Part shown: positions 1 through 11,929 of the stretch, in pieces
How the letters are laid out: each line of letters starts with the position of its first letter
How positions within the stretch are numbered: the first letter of the stretch is position 1
Origin: Platynereis dumerilii
Lineage: Eukaryota; Annelida; Polychaeta; Phyllodocida; Nereididae
Direction: 5' to 3'
NCBI GenBank assembly: GCA_026936325.1
Contig: JAPTHN010000003.1
Location: forward strand, 50,088,511-50,152,510
Length of the DNA stretch: 64,000 bases
Notes under the pieces: model-generated
Seen by the model: the letters and a program-made list of their open reading frames with translations, nothing else
What the model was told of the DNA's origin: nothing
Databases searched by the model: none
Position numbers and translations under genes: made by a program

Positions 1-50
1 ATAGTTAGATAGATAGATAGATAGATAGATAGAGATTGTGATAGAGATAG
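1..50. repeat. GATA tetranucleotide microsatellite
   Basis: An imperfect run of GATA/TAGA units at the left edge, probably continuing outside the window. No other signal is visible in it. Confidence 0.9.
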
Positions 51-3000
51 ATAGATATTTCGGATGTATATTTTTAAAGATCATGATATGATTGAAATTT
101 TCAGTCAAAAATGGGCTTATATTTAAATCGATTATGAAAATATGCCTATAAAATGTTTTCTCTTTTTTTTGCGGTCTGGACTTGTCAATTTTGGTCCAAG
201 TCAGTCACAGTTAACCTTGAGACACTCAATATGTTATTTTGGGGGCAGAACTACATTAATGAAATGAAGATCACAGGTCATCACAGTTGTACATCGTTTT
301 GATTGGTTATAGGTGTCATTTTCCTTGGCAAGTCAGCTTCATCTCTCTGTTTTTAAAAACATTTCACAGCCAGGCCTATCAGTTCCAAAAGTCCTGATAA
401 AGCACATGTATTTGTTTATTTAAAACCCTGACCCACGTCACTGAAGAACTGTTCTTCCAAGAGGGGTCGCTTTTTACTGTGCCAAAAATATGGCCAAAAT
501 TGAAGAGTAAAAGTTAGTTTTAATTGGTTTATTTTGGAATAATTTTAAAAGGACCAACATAGTGTTTCTGCAAATATAATGTGTGAAGCTCTCAACTAAT
601 AAAAAAAGTGCATGAGTGTGGTCCTTTAAGTTATTAGCATAGGTGTATAATCAACAGTGGGGTCTGAAATAGGTTTGCCATGAAAAAGATACTTCGCTTG
701 TCTGTTGAGCTTATCATAATTTTTATGAGAATGATGTTTAGTATGTTCTAGGAGGGCAAATTGATGTATGTTATTGCAAAAAGTAACATGAAACTGACAT
801 GTGTATGTTGGTACTCCCCCTGAGAGATAATTTATTGGCCGAGGGGCAGTTGTGGAATGCCCCTGCTGATTGGTCAGTAGCTAAACACACATCAATCTGC
901 AACCTGTTGATTGGTTGACAGCCCTAATCAATCCACCAATCAGAGCATTTGTCAATATAGTTCACTTGAGTGCTACCTTGTGGACATGGGAATGTGGCCC
1001 TCTACTGGATTGAGGAGTACCAATACCACACAGCTTTGAAATTTTGGGCAATTTTAGAGAACAGAATATTGTGAACATCATCATAATTATCAATTTCTCG
1101 AGGACGATTTGCAAATTTACAATTCAGTAAAGATGAAACATCTACTACTTCTGAAATTTGGAGTCGATTAGGACACATTAAATCTCCCACTTTTTGATTC
1201 CTGAACAGTGATTAAACAATCTGCAAACTAGGGAAAACTGGAGTAACTCGAAGCATTTGATTTCTTGGAAGTTTTGAGTCTGTAGCACAAATTTTGATAT
1301 TTTTCAACACATCAAATTGGCAGAAATATGAACATTAAAAGGAATAGGCCTACAATTAAGTTCCTATCACATGCACAAGTTGATGTGTACACTTTTATGT
1401 GCTATTGGCTTTCTTTAGTAAAATGGCAACAAACCTTAAAAATTAAGAAAATACACCAAGTTTTGCAGCAAAAACTCTCTGGTCACATGTGCTCCCTCCC
1501 CATTCTTCACGAATCAATACCTCCATGGCCTACTGTTTGATTGCTAAGCAAGCACATAAAGGATGATGGTCACTGATACCACTAGCTGTTGGCAATTAGT
1601 CATGGTCTGAGGCGAGTAATGAATACTTGGAAGTTTACACATAGTTTGTGGAAGGGGAGGGGATACATGGTTAGTCCTCACCTCCCCTCAAGTGATCTAT
1701 CATGCAGTAAATACAAGCAAGGGATCCAATGATCACAGTGGCCTGCATGCATGGTCAGTAAGGCCTGAGGGTAAATTTTAGCTTGGAGATCTGCAGATTT
1801 GGATCAGAACATGTTCATTTATATTTTACAATCTGTGTCCCAGTTTCTTACTTCCCATTTTATATGTCTTCTGAGATTATTGAAAACATTTCTGATTGAG
1901 TGGCATCATCATTCTAATTTAGCAATTGGCAATTTAGCGTATCATTATACATTCTCCATGTAACGTACGATTATGCTTTGCGACCATAGAACCAATGCCA
2001 TTAATTTGGTTTTAGCCAAAAAAAATGTATTCGCAAAAATATGCCATGATGAGCTGAAATCAAGTGTTGCATTTCTTTTGCTGGTGAGTGTACATATTAT
2101 TACAAAAATGTTCATGAATTTGTTTGTTTTGACCCTCGTATTCTCCCTGCCAACCAAATGAACCCATATATGGTTTTTAATGGCGCTTAGTGTATCTTAG
2201 TGTATATCAGATAGATTCTGAAATTGAAGTTGTACAAATATTTCAAAATTGTATAATATCTGGAAGTTTTGCTGTGATTTATTGAAACAAAACACACAGA
2301 TTGGCATTAAAACTACAAAAGACGTCATAATAGCCAAAAAAAATGATCCATTGCATAATTAAATCTCTCTTGTTATACACTGAGTGCCATTAAAACGCAA
2401 CATCGCAAAATGGCTAAAAATGGTACTTTCTCTTAAAGTGTTACAACAAAATTTTGCACACACTTAGTCATTGTCATCAAGTATATTCACAACATTTTAC
2501 AGATTATTGAAAGCAAAACTTTTGGGTCAATTTAAATCACCGTGGCTATTGTTGAAAATGCAAGTCATAAAATTTCAAGATCCTGTAATGATTAATTTCA
2601 ATAACTTTGCTGTTTTTTTCCACAATAATTTTTAATTAGTCAGGATGGTTCACAATTTTCCTTGCTTGATGAGATGGTAAAAGGTGATATTTGATCCGAC
2701 CATAATTAAAGCACAGTCCGTGAACTGATGTTTAAACAGAGCTCACTAAAATGAGTCATGTCACTTGTGTGTAGCGAAAAGTTGACCATTTTTCACAATT
2801 TTTTCCAAAATTGCTTTTAAGGTCATACATGAGGTCTATGCCAAATTTGAAAATTATTGAGCCACAACAACTTCAAAATTTTTGCATATTGTATCATTGT
2901 GCCTTTTGAAGGACAGTGTCCTAGATTTCTCGAGAAATTCTCGAGTCTCGTGCACTAGACCATGACCATTCTCGAGAGTGAACGATCGAGACTCATTGGA

Positions 3001-3072
3001 AACACTACATGATGTGACCCGCTCTCAGCCAATGACAGCTCTGCTTTCATGGTGGAGGTAGGGCCTATAATA
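51..3072. other. Gene-free stretch, mostly unique AT-rich DNA
   Basis: Only short open frames, with no recognisable domain or splice context. Three weak items: several CCAAT/ATTGG words between about 868 and 945; a block at about 2380-2450 opening TACACTGAGTGCC that resembles a Tc1/mariner-type end but has no partner end I can find; and a CTCGAG-rich patch at about 2920-2995. None is strong enough to call alone. Confidence 0.5.
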
Positions 3073-3352
3073 AAAACACATATTCCCTCTCCCCATTTTT
3101 ATTCACCGAGGGCCTGAGCTGTGATAAACACATATTCTCCCTATGGCTATTCACCAAGGGCCCTAGCTGTGTGATAAAGACATGTTCCCTCAGATTCCCT
3201 GTCCCCATGGTTATTCACCAATGGCCTGACCTCAACAAACACATATTCCCTCTCCCCATGGTTATTCACCGAGGGCCCAACGTGTGATAAACACAAATTC
3301 TTCCTATCCATGGTTATTCACCGAGGGCCCTAGCTGTGATAAACACTTATTC
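3073..3352 (+). repeat. Degenerate ~60-bp tandem repeat
   Basis: About five diverged units built on GATAAACACATATTCCCT, then CCCCATGGTTATTCACC, then GAGGGCCCTAGCTGT. Unit length drifts, so the array is old. A detached copy lies at about 5495-5580, on the other side of the LINE at 3592-4874 and next to the tRNA-Sec gene. Confidence 0.75.
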
Positions 3353-3591
3353 CCTCCAGTCTGCTCACAGACTCTGAACGAACAGCACAGCTGGAGAGTC
3401 TGCCAGAAATCGGATGACCTCCAGCTGATACATTTATTAATATTCGAGTAGGTCAGGTCATGTCTAGGTGGAGGGACCTCATCACTTGTGCTCATACGCA
3501 CAGCTGAGCTGCCAGCAACATATAAACAAAGCGCAATCAACAATTTTAAACTGTCAATGAGTGCACATGCACTGCCAATGAGCACCATAAA

Positions 3592-4874
3592 TGAAAGTTA
3601 ATATTGGTAAAACAAAAATTGTCCACTTTAGACATAAAGGTCTAAATGTTAGCAACTGTGAATTTACCTATGGAAATGAATCAATTGAAATTGTAAAAAG
3701 TTATAAATATCTGGGACTAATCTTAGAAGAATGTCTTGATTATAATGTTACATCAACTGCCCTTGCCAACTCGGCTGGAAGAGCCCTTGGAAGTATCCAA
3801 AACAAAGTTTACAAATTGAAAGGTTTAGGATTTAAAACATACAGTAAATTGTTTGATTCAGGTGTTGTTCCTATTATGGATTATTGTTCGGGAGTTTGGG
3901 GCTACAAAGACTTTTCTAAACCTGAAGCAATACAAAATAGGGCAATACGATTTTTTCTAGGTGTGAATAGTTTTACCCCGAAACATGCTTTTAAAGGCGA
4001 TATGGGATGGATTGATTCAAAAACTAGACGTCATATTGAAATACTACGTCTTTGGAATAGACTTGTTTACATGGATGAAAACAGACTGACAAAGCAAGTG
4101 TTTGAAGTTGATAAACAAATTAACAAGAGAAATTGGAGTAATGAGGTTTTACAAATATTCACTAAATTGAATCTTACTCAAAATTTTGTAGAAAATTTAC
4201 CTATTAACCTAGAAAATGCACAACGTCAACTGATGGAAATTTATAAAACCAACTGGAAAAATCAAGTAACTAACATGCCAAAATTAAGAACTTACAGAGA
4301 ATTTAAAACTACATTTGGTACTGAGGATTATGTATATAAAATTTATGATAGAGGTCATTTGTCTGTTCTTTCACAATTTAGGTTCGGTGTTTTACCATTA
4401 GCAATAGAGACAGGACGTTACAATGATATACCATTAGAATATAGAGTTTGTGAATTTTGTTCCCATCATGTTCTAGAAGATGAAAATCATTTTTTGTTCC
4501 ATTGTAATACTTATAACGATTTACGTAATTTACTTTTAACTCGTGTTTTAGATTATTGTGTAGATTTTTACTTTTTATCATTGCAAGAAAAATTTAAGTT
4601 GTTGATGTCCAAGGATTTAGTTAAACTTACTGCAGAATATTTGTTTAAAGCTTTCCATAGAAGAAGAAGTTTGTTGTTTAAATAATGTAAATATGTGATT
4701 GTAAATGTTTTAATATTGTAAATATGTGATTGTAAATGTTTTAATATTGTAGTTTCCAGAAAATTTGTTGTTAAAGTTACTTTTGAATTATTTTGATGAC
4801 TTGTAAGCCCATATAGGGCTGGGTGTATATTTTTTACACAGGTCAATAAAGAATTTGTCTGTCTGTCTGTCTGT
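3592..4874 (+). mobile_element. 5'-truncated LINE, 3' part of the reverse-transcriptase ORF
   Basis: A non-LTR retrotransposon fragment. Its open frame (3591-4685, 364 residues) begins inside the RT after the catalytic palm: KTKIVHF (residues 7-13) is RT motif D, and YKYLGLIL follows at about 39-46. A C-terminal zinc-knuckle-like cluster is visible as C287, C290, H300, C305. The 3' UTR has a 31-bp unit in two tandem copies (4686-4747), AATAAA near 4847, and a (TGTC)n tail. CATAAA flanks both sides (3586-3591 and 4875-4880) and looks like the target-site duplication. The apparent start ATG straddles the 5' junction, so it is not a true start. The frame is uninterrupted, which suggests a fairly young insertion. 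Jockey/CR1-like by general appearance; the clade is not certain. Confidence 0.85.
4686..4747 (+). repeat. 31-bp tandem duplication in the LINE 3' UTR
   Basis: Two identical 31-bp units starting TGTAAATATGTGATTG, directly after the ORF stop, within the LINE at 3592-4874. Confidence 0.9.
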
Positions 4875-4880
4875 CATAAA

Positions 4881-5494
4881 ATTATGAAGTTTTCAAATCC
4901 TTTAATAGCTATTGCCAGCATGATTTAAATGATAGTTTAGGGCGTTCTCCAACAAAACTAATTGAAACAACAAACGGACGACAATGAAACACTAAAGCAT
5001 TCATTCAATTGCTTTGAGAGATCTGAAACAGTTAATTATGTCTGTAACACCCAAGAAGAGTTAATCTTTTTGTTACAACTTCACAAATAATGTATGTTGT
5101 GGTCACTGGTCAGGGCAAGCTTAACAAGCTTATACTGAGAAGTGAGGGTGCTCGTGCGTGGCTGTCTGGCTGGCTGCCAAACAGGGACTACTCACATCTT
5201 GCTGGGTAGAAAAAGCATGGTTCCGTGAAAAAAGAAGTTCCACAATGGGTACCACTTTGCAGCAAAAGTATGTTTCAAAGCATGAACTGGCTGATTAAAA
5301 ATTATTCAATAGTCAACTTTAGGCCCAATTCAACATACAAATTCATTACTCCACAACACTACAGAAAACCAACAGTTGCTGAATCTGAAATCTGTTAGAG
5401 CTCACTGACAGTGTCAGATCGATTGTAGATTCTGTTCTGGATTCCAGAGGGCAGCACATGTATACACTTTTGTGAACCTGTTGAGCTCTAAGTT
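4881..5494. other. Non-coding stretch
   Basis: Nothing recognisable between the LINE target duplication and the detached 60-bp repeat copy. Confidence 0.5.
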
Positions 5495-5580
5495 TAGAGT
5501 ATATTCCCTCAGAATCCTTCACCCCATGGTCATTCACAAAGGGTCCACGGTGGGATAAACACATAATCACTGTCCCCATG
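5495..5580 (+). repeat. Detached copy of the 60-bp repeat
   Basis: It shares TATTCCCT, CCCCATGGTCATTCAC and GGGATAAACACAT with the array at 3073-3352. It lies 60 bp beyond the 3' end of the tRNA-Sec gene. Confidence 0.6.
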
Positions 5581-5639
5581 TGAATATCCTAACTATGCTC
5601 CGACTGACTTGTCTTAATTTTTTTTTTTTTTCTTCATTT

Positions 5640-5726
5640 CGCCCGAAAGGTGGAATTGAACCACTCCGACGCTAATCGGCTACAGGTTTGAAGCCTGCAC
5701 CCCAGACCACTGAGGCTCATCCGGGC
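5640..5726 (-). tRNA. Selenocysteine tRNA (anticodon TCA)
   Basis: This tRNA reads UGA as selenocysteine: SerRS charges it, PSTK phosphorylates it and SepSecS converts it. The minus strand gives 87 nt, the length of animal tRNA-Sec without CCA, starting GCCCGGATGAGCCTCAGTGG and ending in G after CCTTTCGGGC. Anticodon TCA is at nt 36-38 (5689-5691), in the stem context GCAGGCT-TCA-AACCTGT. From memory it differs from the vertebrate gene mainly in the variable arm, where CCGAT pairs with GTCGG; the change is compensatory, which argues for selection on the fold. GGTTCAATTCC is the T-arm/B-box. Upstream lie TATAAA at -29 to -24 and a PSE-like block at -70 to -50, as in type 3 Pol III promoters. 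Oddity: no T4 terminator within about 80 nt downstream; instead 14 A on the gene strand (5618-5631). A retrocopy is possible, but the promoter and paired arm favour a live gene. Confidence 0.9.
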
Positions 5727-5749
5727 ATTAGTAAGGTATGGGCAACTCC

Positions 5750-5755
5750 TTTATA
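5750..5755 (-). promoter_or_regulatory. TATA box of tRNA-Sec
   Basis: TATAAA on the minus strand at -29 to -24 from the tRNA 5' end. Vertebrate tRNA-Sec genes have a TATA box near -30 that drives Pol III from outside the gene. Confidence 0.65.
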
Positions 5756-5775
5756 AAGGGCCCAATTTTTCAGAT

Positions 5776-5796
5776 CATAAGTTTTGGTAAGGTGAA
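5776..5796 (-). promoter_or_regulatory. PSE-like element of tRNA-Sec
   Basis: Minus strand TTCACCTTACCAAAACTTAT at -70 to -50. Its first half resembles the vertebrate PSE core (T-N-ACC-N-T-N-A). It sits 20 bp upstream of the TATA box, close to the usual spacing. The second half matches poorly. Confidence 0.45.
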
Positions 5797-6074
5797 TGAA
5801 CTGGGCCATATTTTATACTCGCTTTATAAGTTGAAGTACTGATACTGAAATCAAAATATTCAGGGCTACTGATTTAATGTGTAGTTCATCACGCCTCCAT
5901 AACATAATTTTCCCAACATCAAGTTTTCTAAATCCTAATTTAGAAAAAGATTCATTGTCATGAGTACACCTGAAAAACAACAGACTACAGCTCCATCTAT
6001 ATGTGGCATTGTGAACTGCTTATAGGAAAAATAGGACATTGAATTGAGGCCTTTACAATTCTTTCATGCAAAGC

Positions 6075-6341
6075 CAGGTGCCGGAACACTGGGGGGGGGG
6101 GGAGCAATCGCCCCTCCTGCCCTTGTCCAAGGGGGTGGGGGAGTGGGGGCAGGATGTGCCCTTTTGATCTAATGAGAAAACATTATTAAGCTTTATTAGT
6201 AATTTTAGACAAAGTGTAGTTATTGCATATTCAAAATTATCATTTATTCTCTATCTTAATTTTATTGCGATATTAGAGTGAATATGATTTATCCTTTTTC
6301 GTTCGACCGCCCCTGCCATCTTTTTTCTTCCGGCACCCCTG
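6075..6341. mobile_element. hAT-type MITE, 267 bp
   Basis: Ends CAGGTGCCGGAA and TTCCGGCACCCCTG form terminal inverted repeats with one offset base. Flanks TGCAAAGC (6067-6074) and TGCAAGGC (6342-6349) make an 8-bp target duplication with one mismatch, as expected for hAT. A G-run and CCCC-rich stretch lie just inside the left end. No coding capacity. Confidence 0.8.
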
Positions 6342-6349
6342 TGCAAGGC

Positions 6350-8715
6350 AGTGGATAAAAAGGGTGTACAGGATTGGAAAGCATACACATGTTTTTTTAT
6401 GGTCATCTCATCTGTGGCCCTTGTCGTTAAAAGTCACATCACAGAAGCCAATAAATGACAATATTTTTACTGTGATTTTGAAGGTCAGAATTTTCTTAAA
6501 ATTGAAGGTCAAAATTTTCATTTTGAAGTTCAGAATTTGGAGGTATGACTCCTGACTCCTAAATGCACTGAACGATCATGAGTCAGCAGCATACACCAAG
6601 CATAACTCTGCACTGTTGCACAGCATGAATGTTGGTTTGATGTTACACTCTCAACCTTTATTGAACATGTGGTTTTAATTAGACTGGTGTCGCCACCTAG
6701 TGGATATAACAAGGACGACTGGTTAAGATAATGGGATTTGTGGATCAGATAAAATGGCTGCTGTTTCAATTTGAATGAAGTCTCGTGGGATCTCAGGTGA
6801 TTCTCTTGAACTCTTGGACGTGACGTGAGATCACAATGCAGCAACAACCTGTATGGAAGGCTAGGTACCAAGAATGTTGCCAAGTTGAAGTTAGGAGAGC
6901 AGAGCAGTACAAAAAGGGCAAGCAGGGGAGAAAGAAAATGAAAAAACAAAGAGAAAAGATAATGAATGAAAGAAAGAGAAAAGGTGAAATCATGGATATC
7001 AGAAGGAGGGGAGGTGAAGGAATTGAGGGATGGAAATGCAAGGGGGCGAAAGGAAAGGATGGATCGAAGGGAAGGGAATGAGAAAAGGGAAGGGAAATGA
7101 GCGCATGGAAGGGAACGGGGGAGAGGGAAAGGAATGGGTGGATGGAAATGAAAGCGGTGGGGTGGAAAGGAATGTAAGGCTGAAATGGAAAAGAAGGAGG
7201 TGAATAAGGGAAGTAAAGAACTGAGAGGAGGGAAGGGAAGGAGGGGAGGAAGGGGAAAGGAGTGGAGGGAAGGGACAGGAAAGGATTGAGGGCGGACTGG
7301 AAAGGGTGGAAAGGAAAATGAGGAAGTAGATGAGAGAAGGAAAGGAAGGAGAGGAAGGGAATCAGTGAAGGAAAGGAGAGGAGAGAAGGAGGGAAAGGAG
7401 AAAGGAAAGGAGAGAAGAAGAGGGGGAAGGAAAGGAGAGGGGAGAGGGGAGGGGAAAGAAGGACAGGAGAGAAGGGAAGGGAAGGGAGAGGATTATAAAG
7501 GAAAGGGAAGGAAATGAAAGGGGTGGAAAGGAATGGAGAAGGAGAGGGAAGGAGAGGGAAGGAGAGAGAAGGAGAGGGAAGGAGAGGGAAGGAGAGGGAA
7601 GGAAAGGGAAGGAGAGGGAAGCAGAGGGAAGGAAAGGGAAGGAGAATAAGTGGAGGGTTGAATGAATGTTGATTTACAACTTACATGTATGTGTACCAGC
7701 CATTTTGATTAAAAATCTTCAAAATGTATCAACCAAAGGGAAAAGGGAAAAGGTAAGGAAAGGAGAGATGGACAATATTAATCTATCCAGTGAGGCAAAT
7801 TTATATAAATGAAAGAAACGAAAGATTGAAGAACAACCTGTATTGAAGCATTGAAGACAATACTGTACCAAACTGAACCACTGAGGTATTCTGAATGAGA
7901 TAGACCCATGTACTTCTAAGTTCAGAGGTTGTGAAATGCGGAGAGAAAGGGTGAATTCGATTTGAACTTTCTGGGTGAAAGAAAAGGGCCTAGTCAGTGG
8001 GTGGCTCAGCTGGTCTAAAGTTTTCTCTTGTAACTGGTTTGAAATTGTCTAACACTGTCTCCTGGTATTTATTCAACGCTGGAGGTCTGGATGGCTTGAT
8101 AAGAATTTGGAGTGAAAATCACAAAACAAAGGAATTGGCAGGTGTGTGAAAACAGGAAGTTAGCTGAGTGAGAATAAAGTGAGAACAGAGTTAAATATAT
8201 TTGAAATTACGTGTTACATATGTAAAAGAATGAAAAGAAGACGAATGTCATCTCCAACTTAGGCCTAAGTCAAGTTAAGATTGAAGAGGGAGGAAGAGGA
8301 ATTAAAGAGACTAAGTCTTAAGGAACAAGGAAGGAAGGAAAGGGGAAGAAAGATGTAGAAAGTAAAAAGGAAGAAAAAAGAAAAATAAGGAAGGAATGAA
8401 TTAAGGGAAGGATAGAAAAGAATGGTCAACTTTAAGGAAAGAAGAACAGAAGGAGGATGAAATGGAGGAAGCAAGAAAAGGGGAAGAAAAGAAGGAGGAA
8501 GAAAAGGCTGAAGGAAAAGGGAAAGAATGAAATGAGGGAAGTAGAGAAGAAGAAGTCTGTTTGTTTCAAGGTTTATGGAAGGAAGAAAAGAAGGAGGGAG
8601 AGAAGAGGGAAGGAAGAAAATATGTGGATGAGGATAGCATATCATTTCCATGGTCTTCCAGTATAGAGAATTTACTCAAATTTTCTCAAATTCTTCTTTA
8701 CCCATGCCTGCCCAT
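6350..8715. other. Gene-free stretch with two purine-rich tracts
   Basis: Nearly pure A+G on the plus strand from about 6895 to 7650 (many GGAGAGGGAA units near 7540-7640) and again from about 8280 to 8630. Long open frames in both are composition artefacts rich in Lys/Arg/Glu, or Pro/Leu/Ser/Phe on the other strand. The rest shows nothing recognisable. Confidence 0.7.
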
Positions 8716-8717
8716 TA

Positions 8718-9168
8718 GGGTGCCTCATTTCAGAAAAAGTTTTGAAAATCCCACTACCTGGTATTTCATGGTGTTACTTATATCAGAATACAAGTCCATG
8801 CCAATTTTCAACAAAAAATATTGATATCTAAAGGGTGCTCAAGAGCTCTGAAGATAACATGGTTGAAATGGGGCGTTTTTGGCCATTTTCGTCTAGTATA
8901 CATGTTTCTATTCTTATTCTTATCATTGTAACATCACAAATAATCCAAAATGTCGGTGTTTATAAGTCTGAAAATATGAAAAATGCATTTCTAACCAAAA
9001 AAAAAAGATCCATGGAAATCTTGACAGTATTTAAGTATTTTATTGTGATTTTTGGTCAGAATCGGCCATTTTATGCTGAAAGGCATTAATACACTGCAAG
9101 ATTGGTTCAATTCTACTTTATTTCTATCCTCAACAGTCTTGGAGGCTCAACTATACATGCTAGGCCCC
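8718..9168 (+). mobile_element. TA-flanked DNA element, copy A (~451 bp)
   Basis: Begins GGGTGCCTCATTTCAG and ends AGGCCCC, with TA directly outside both ends. A second copy lies in reverse orientation at 13782-14243. The similarity runs the full length, including TATACATGTTTCTATTCTTA-type words. No transposase; likely a non-autonomous element with TA target preference. Confidence 0.7.
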
Positions 9169-9170
9169 TA

Positions 9171-9914
9171 GGTGGTTTAAGATCCATCCTTGCAGCAGAC
9201 TGCGTGGTAGCTTGATCTGTATTCACACAAAAATCGAAATACGACTGAGTGTATCATCCCACTCTTTTCATCAACTAGTTTAATATATATCATCTGATCT
9301 TCCTGAATCACTGCTAGCAAAGGCAATATTCTGAAAATACTGAATGTATAAGATTTGTCAATTTTCAGATTGCTAAGCATTGTATATACATGTACACCTG
9401 ATTCCTGTATTAAGTAAGCCCGAGGCATAGAACTTAAGATTCACACACTAACAAATTTAGTCTGAAACCTTATTGCCTGTCTGGTTCTGCTACACATAAA
9501 TAACTCATTTGAATAGTTTAGCAGCATTACAATTTCAAATAAATAATATTATATTAACTTATAGCAAATTGTACCAAAAGGTGACAAATCAAACAAAATG
9601 ATATGTGCAAGTTTAGGGAACTCATTTCATTCACCAATGGATGTAAACTTCAAGACTGACTCATCAGCGCAAAGTTTAATAAAAGCTCATTACATCCATG
9701 TTATAATGATGAAGTATGTTCAACAAGTCTTGCCCCTTTTCTCCATCCTGCTAACTAATCTACCTACATCTAACAAGTCTATAAAATTTTATAGTGAATT
9801 TTCTTGCACCAAGTCAAGTATGGTTAATCTTTAAATACAGTAGTATTCTTTTAACACAAAGGTAAACTTATATATGTCAGAATACCAGCCGTTCTGTAAT
9901 ATCACAATCCACAT
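9171..9914. other. Non-coding stretch
   Basis: Only short unsupported frames between the copy A element and the first hAT element. Confidence 0.5.
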
Positions 9915-9939
9915 GTATGTGTCAGGGTTGGGCACGAGT

Positions 9940-10095
9940 ACACAAGTACTCGTATACTCGTGTACTCGAGTACATTTTTCCAAGTACTCGCATGTACTCA
10001 GTACTCGTGCCAAATCATGAGTACAGTACTCGTACTCGTACTCGAGTACATTGCTAATGTACTCGTACTCGTAGTGAGTACATCACGAGTACAAT
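9940..10095. repeat. Left subterminal TACTCG array, hAT copy 1
   Basis: Clustered ACTCGT/TACTCG hexamers with CTCGAG junctions. In hAT elements subterminal repeats of this kind usually bind transposase. Confidence 0.8.
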
Positions 10096-11251
10096 TGAAG
10101 CTTCAAATGAGGAAAATTGAACAGAACAAGTGTCTAACATAACAAAATGTTTTATTTTATGCTATAGTTTAATTTCCTAAAAGCCATCTAAGATCCTTTT
10201 TAAACAATTTCACAGTTCAAGTTACATATTGTGTTATGTGAATCACTGAATACTATTTTGTGAGTTACACACATAACAAGCTCTTTGGACTTGGCCAAAA
10301 TTGTGGAATGTGCATTTGTTGTCATCTATATAACTACAATGACTTTTTTCTATATCAAGTCTTAAATAGATTATTAATTCAAGTAAAACACACATTTAAT
10401 CAAAATTAACTTGAAGCACTCCAAGGATACACCATTTTGTTTTGATTTGACCACATAGCCGCCATTTGCTTTTTTCACACCTTTTGGCGCATTTCAAAAC
10501 ATCATAACTAACAGGGTAATACTGGACTAATTGTTAAAGATACAGCATTTTTACATCGGCCATCGTATTCAACAACTTGTAAATGATATATCTATGTTTT
10601 TAAATGTTTCTAGCCTTATTTTAACCGTAACTAGAGCCATTTCCGTTTTAACCTTTTTTTTGTTAAATCGACGCTTTTACGGAAATCGGAACACAGTATT
10701 TAGTCTACAGGCTTATCTAATTAATTCTGAATAGTGTGATTTTAAGGAATTACTGAATTTGAATTGATCACATTTATAATTTCTTTTGTTAAATTATACA
10801 TGACATGTTGAAATTAGTATATTTTCGTTATTTATTAAATTTTTAAGTGTGCATACAAAGATTGTGTATTGAACACAAATTGTTATGATAACCCATAAAT
10901 CAATATTTCTTGTGAAGGCTACGAGGTCATAGTCTCTTCTAATACTATATTATGATTTTATCTAACGAAAAATGTTCTTAACTGAACGAAATAACCATTT
11001 CTATGCTTGCAATAAATGTATATTGTATTTAATTTTTTTTATTAAATCTGCATTGCCAAGCTTTGATCTGTTGTTTTTTTTTAACGAATTCTTGGCACTA
11101 AGAAAACATGTTAAAATGAAATAAATACTAACAGATTGCATGGGAATGTCCTTTCAATGATTATGGCCATCTTGAATATTCATTTAAAAAAAAAATCTGT
11201 CAATCAAGATGAACAGTTACACCTCCTATGAACAGTGATTGACTTAGGCTT

Positions 11252-11252
11252 C

Positions 11253-11318
<66 letters not shown>

Positions 11319-11319
11319 A

Positions 11320-11347
<28 letters not shown>
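11252..11347 (+). repeat. ATCT tetranucleotide microsatellite
   Basis: About 24 nearly perfect ATCT units inside hAT copy 1; not seen at the matching place in copy 2. Confidence 0.95.
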
Positions 11348-11351
<4 letters not shown>

Positions 11352-11929
11352 ATATTTCGATCTGATTATAATGTGGCTATCTTTTCATGACCTAATGTGA
11401 ATTTGTGGTTCTCACAAAATGCGGTCTGAGATGGTCAGATCACGGCCATGCATTTGCAGGTTAATATTTCCCATGGTTGGATGAGTTTCAAATAAATCCC
11501 TTTTCGCAGAAGCCATGGATGTCCACCAAAAAGCTGCAAGACGACTGAATGACCAACAGGTGTGATTTGACAAGGAAGGCAAACCTGTGAATTACAATAT
11601 TTTCCAGTTAGTTTGTTTCAGTTTTTGTAAGTTATTAGTGTGCTTCACTGGATTCCATTGCAAACATAGGCCTACCATACGTCATGTACAGTACCACATG
11701 TCATGTTCAATTATATATTTTTCTTAATTTTGAATATACCCATTTTACGCATATCTCATGGTCGGTATCACCTCCAAATTTAAATGCCATCATATTGGAT
11801 GAAAAATAATATAGGATGAAGTCTCTCACTAAGTGCTAGCAGCAAAAACAACATTTTCCCAAAAACACACATCTGTGAAATCCAGAATTCTACTTCAAGG
11901 CGAATTCCTGTAATTTCTCCGGTACTTCC

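Noticed and set aside
2920-2995. CTCGAG-rich palindromes resembling heat-shock elements
   Set aside because: Spacing does not fit alternating GAA/TTC pentamers.
6530-8666. Lys/Arg/Glu-rich and Pro/Leu/Phe-rich frames
   Set aside because: Composition artefacts of purine-rich DNA.
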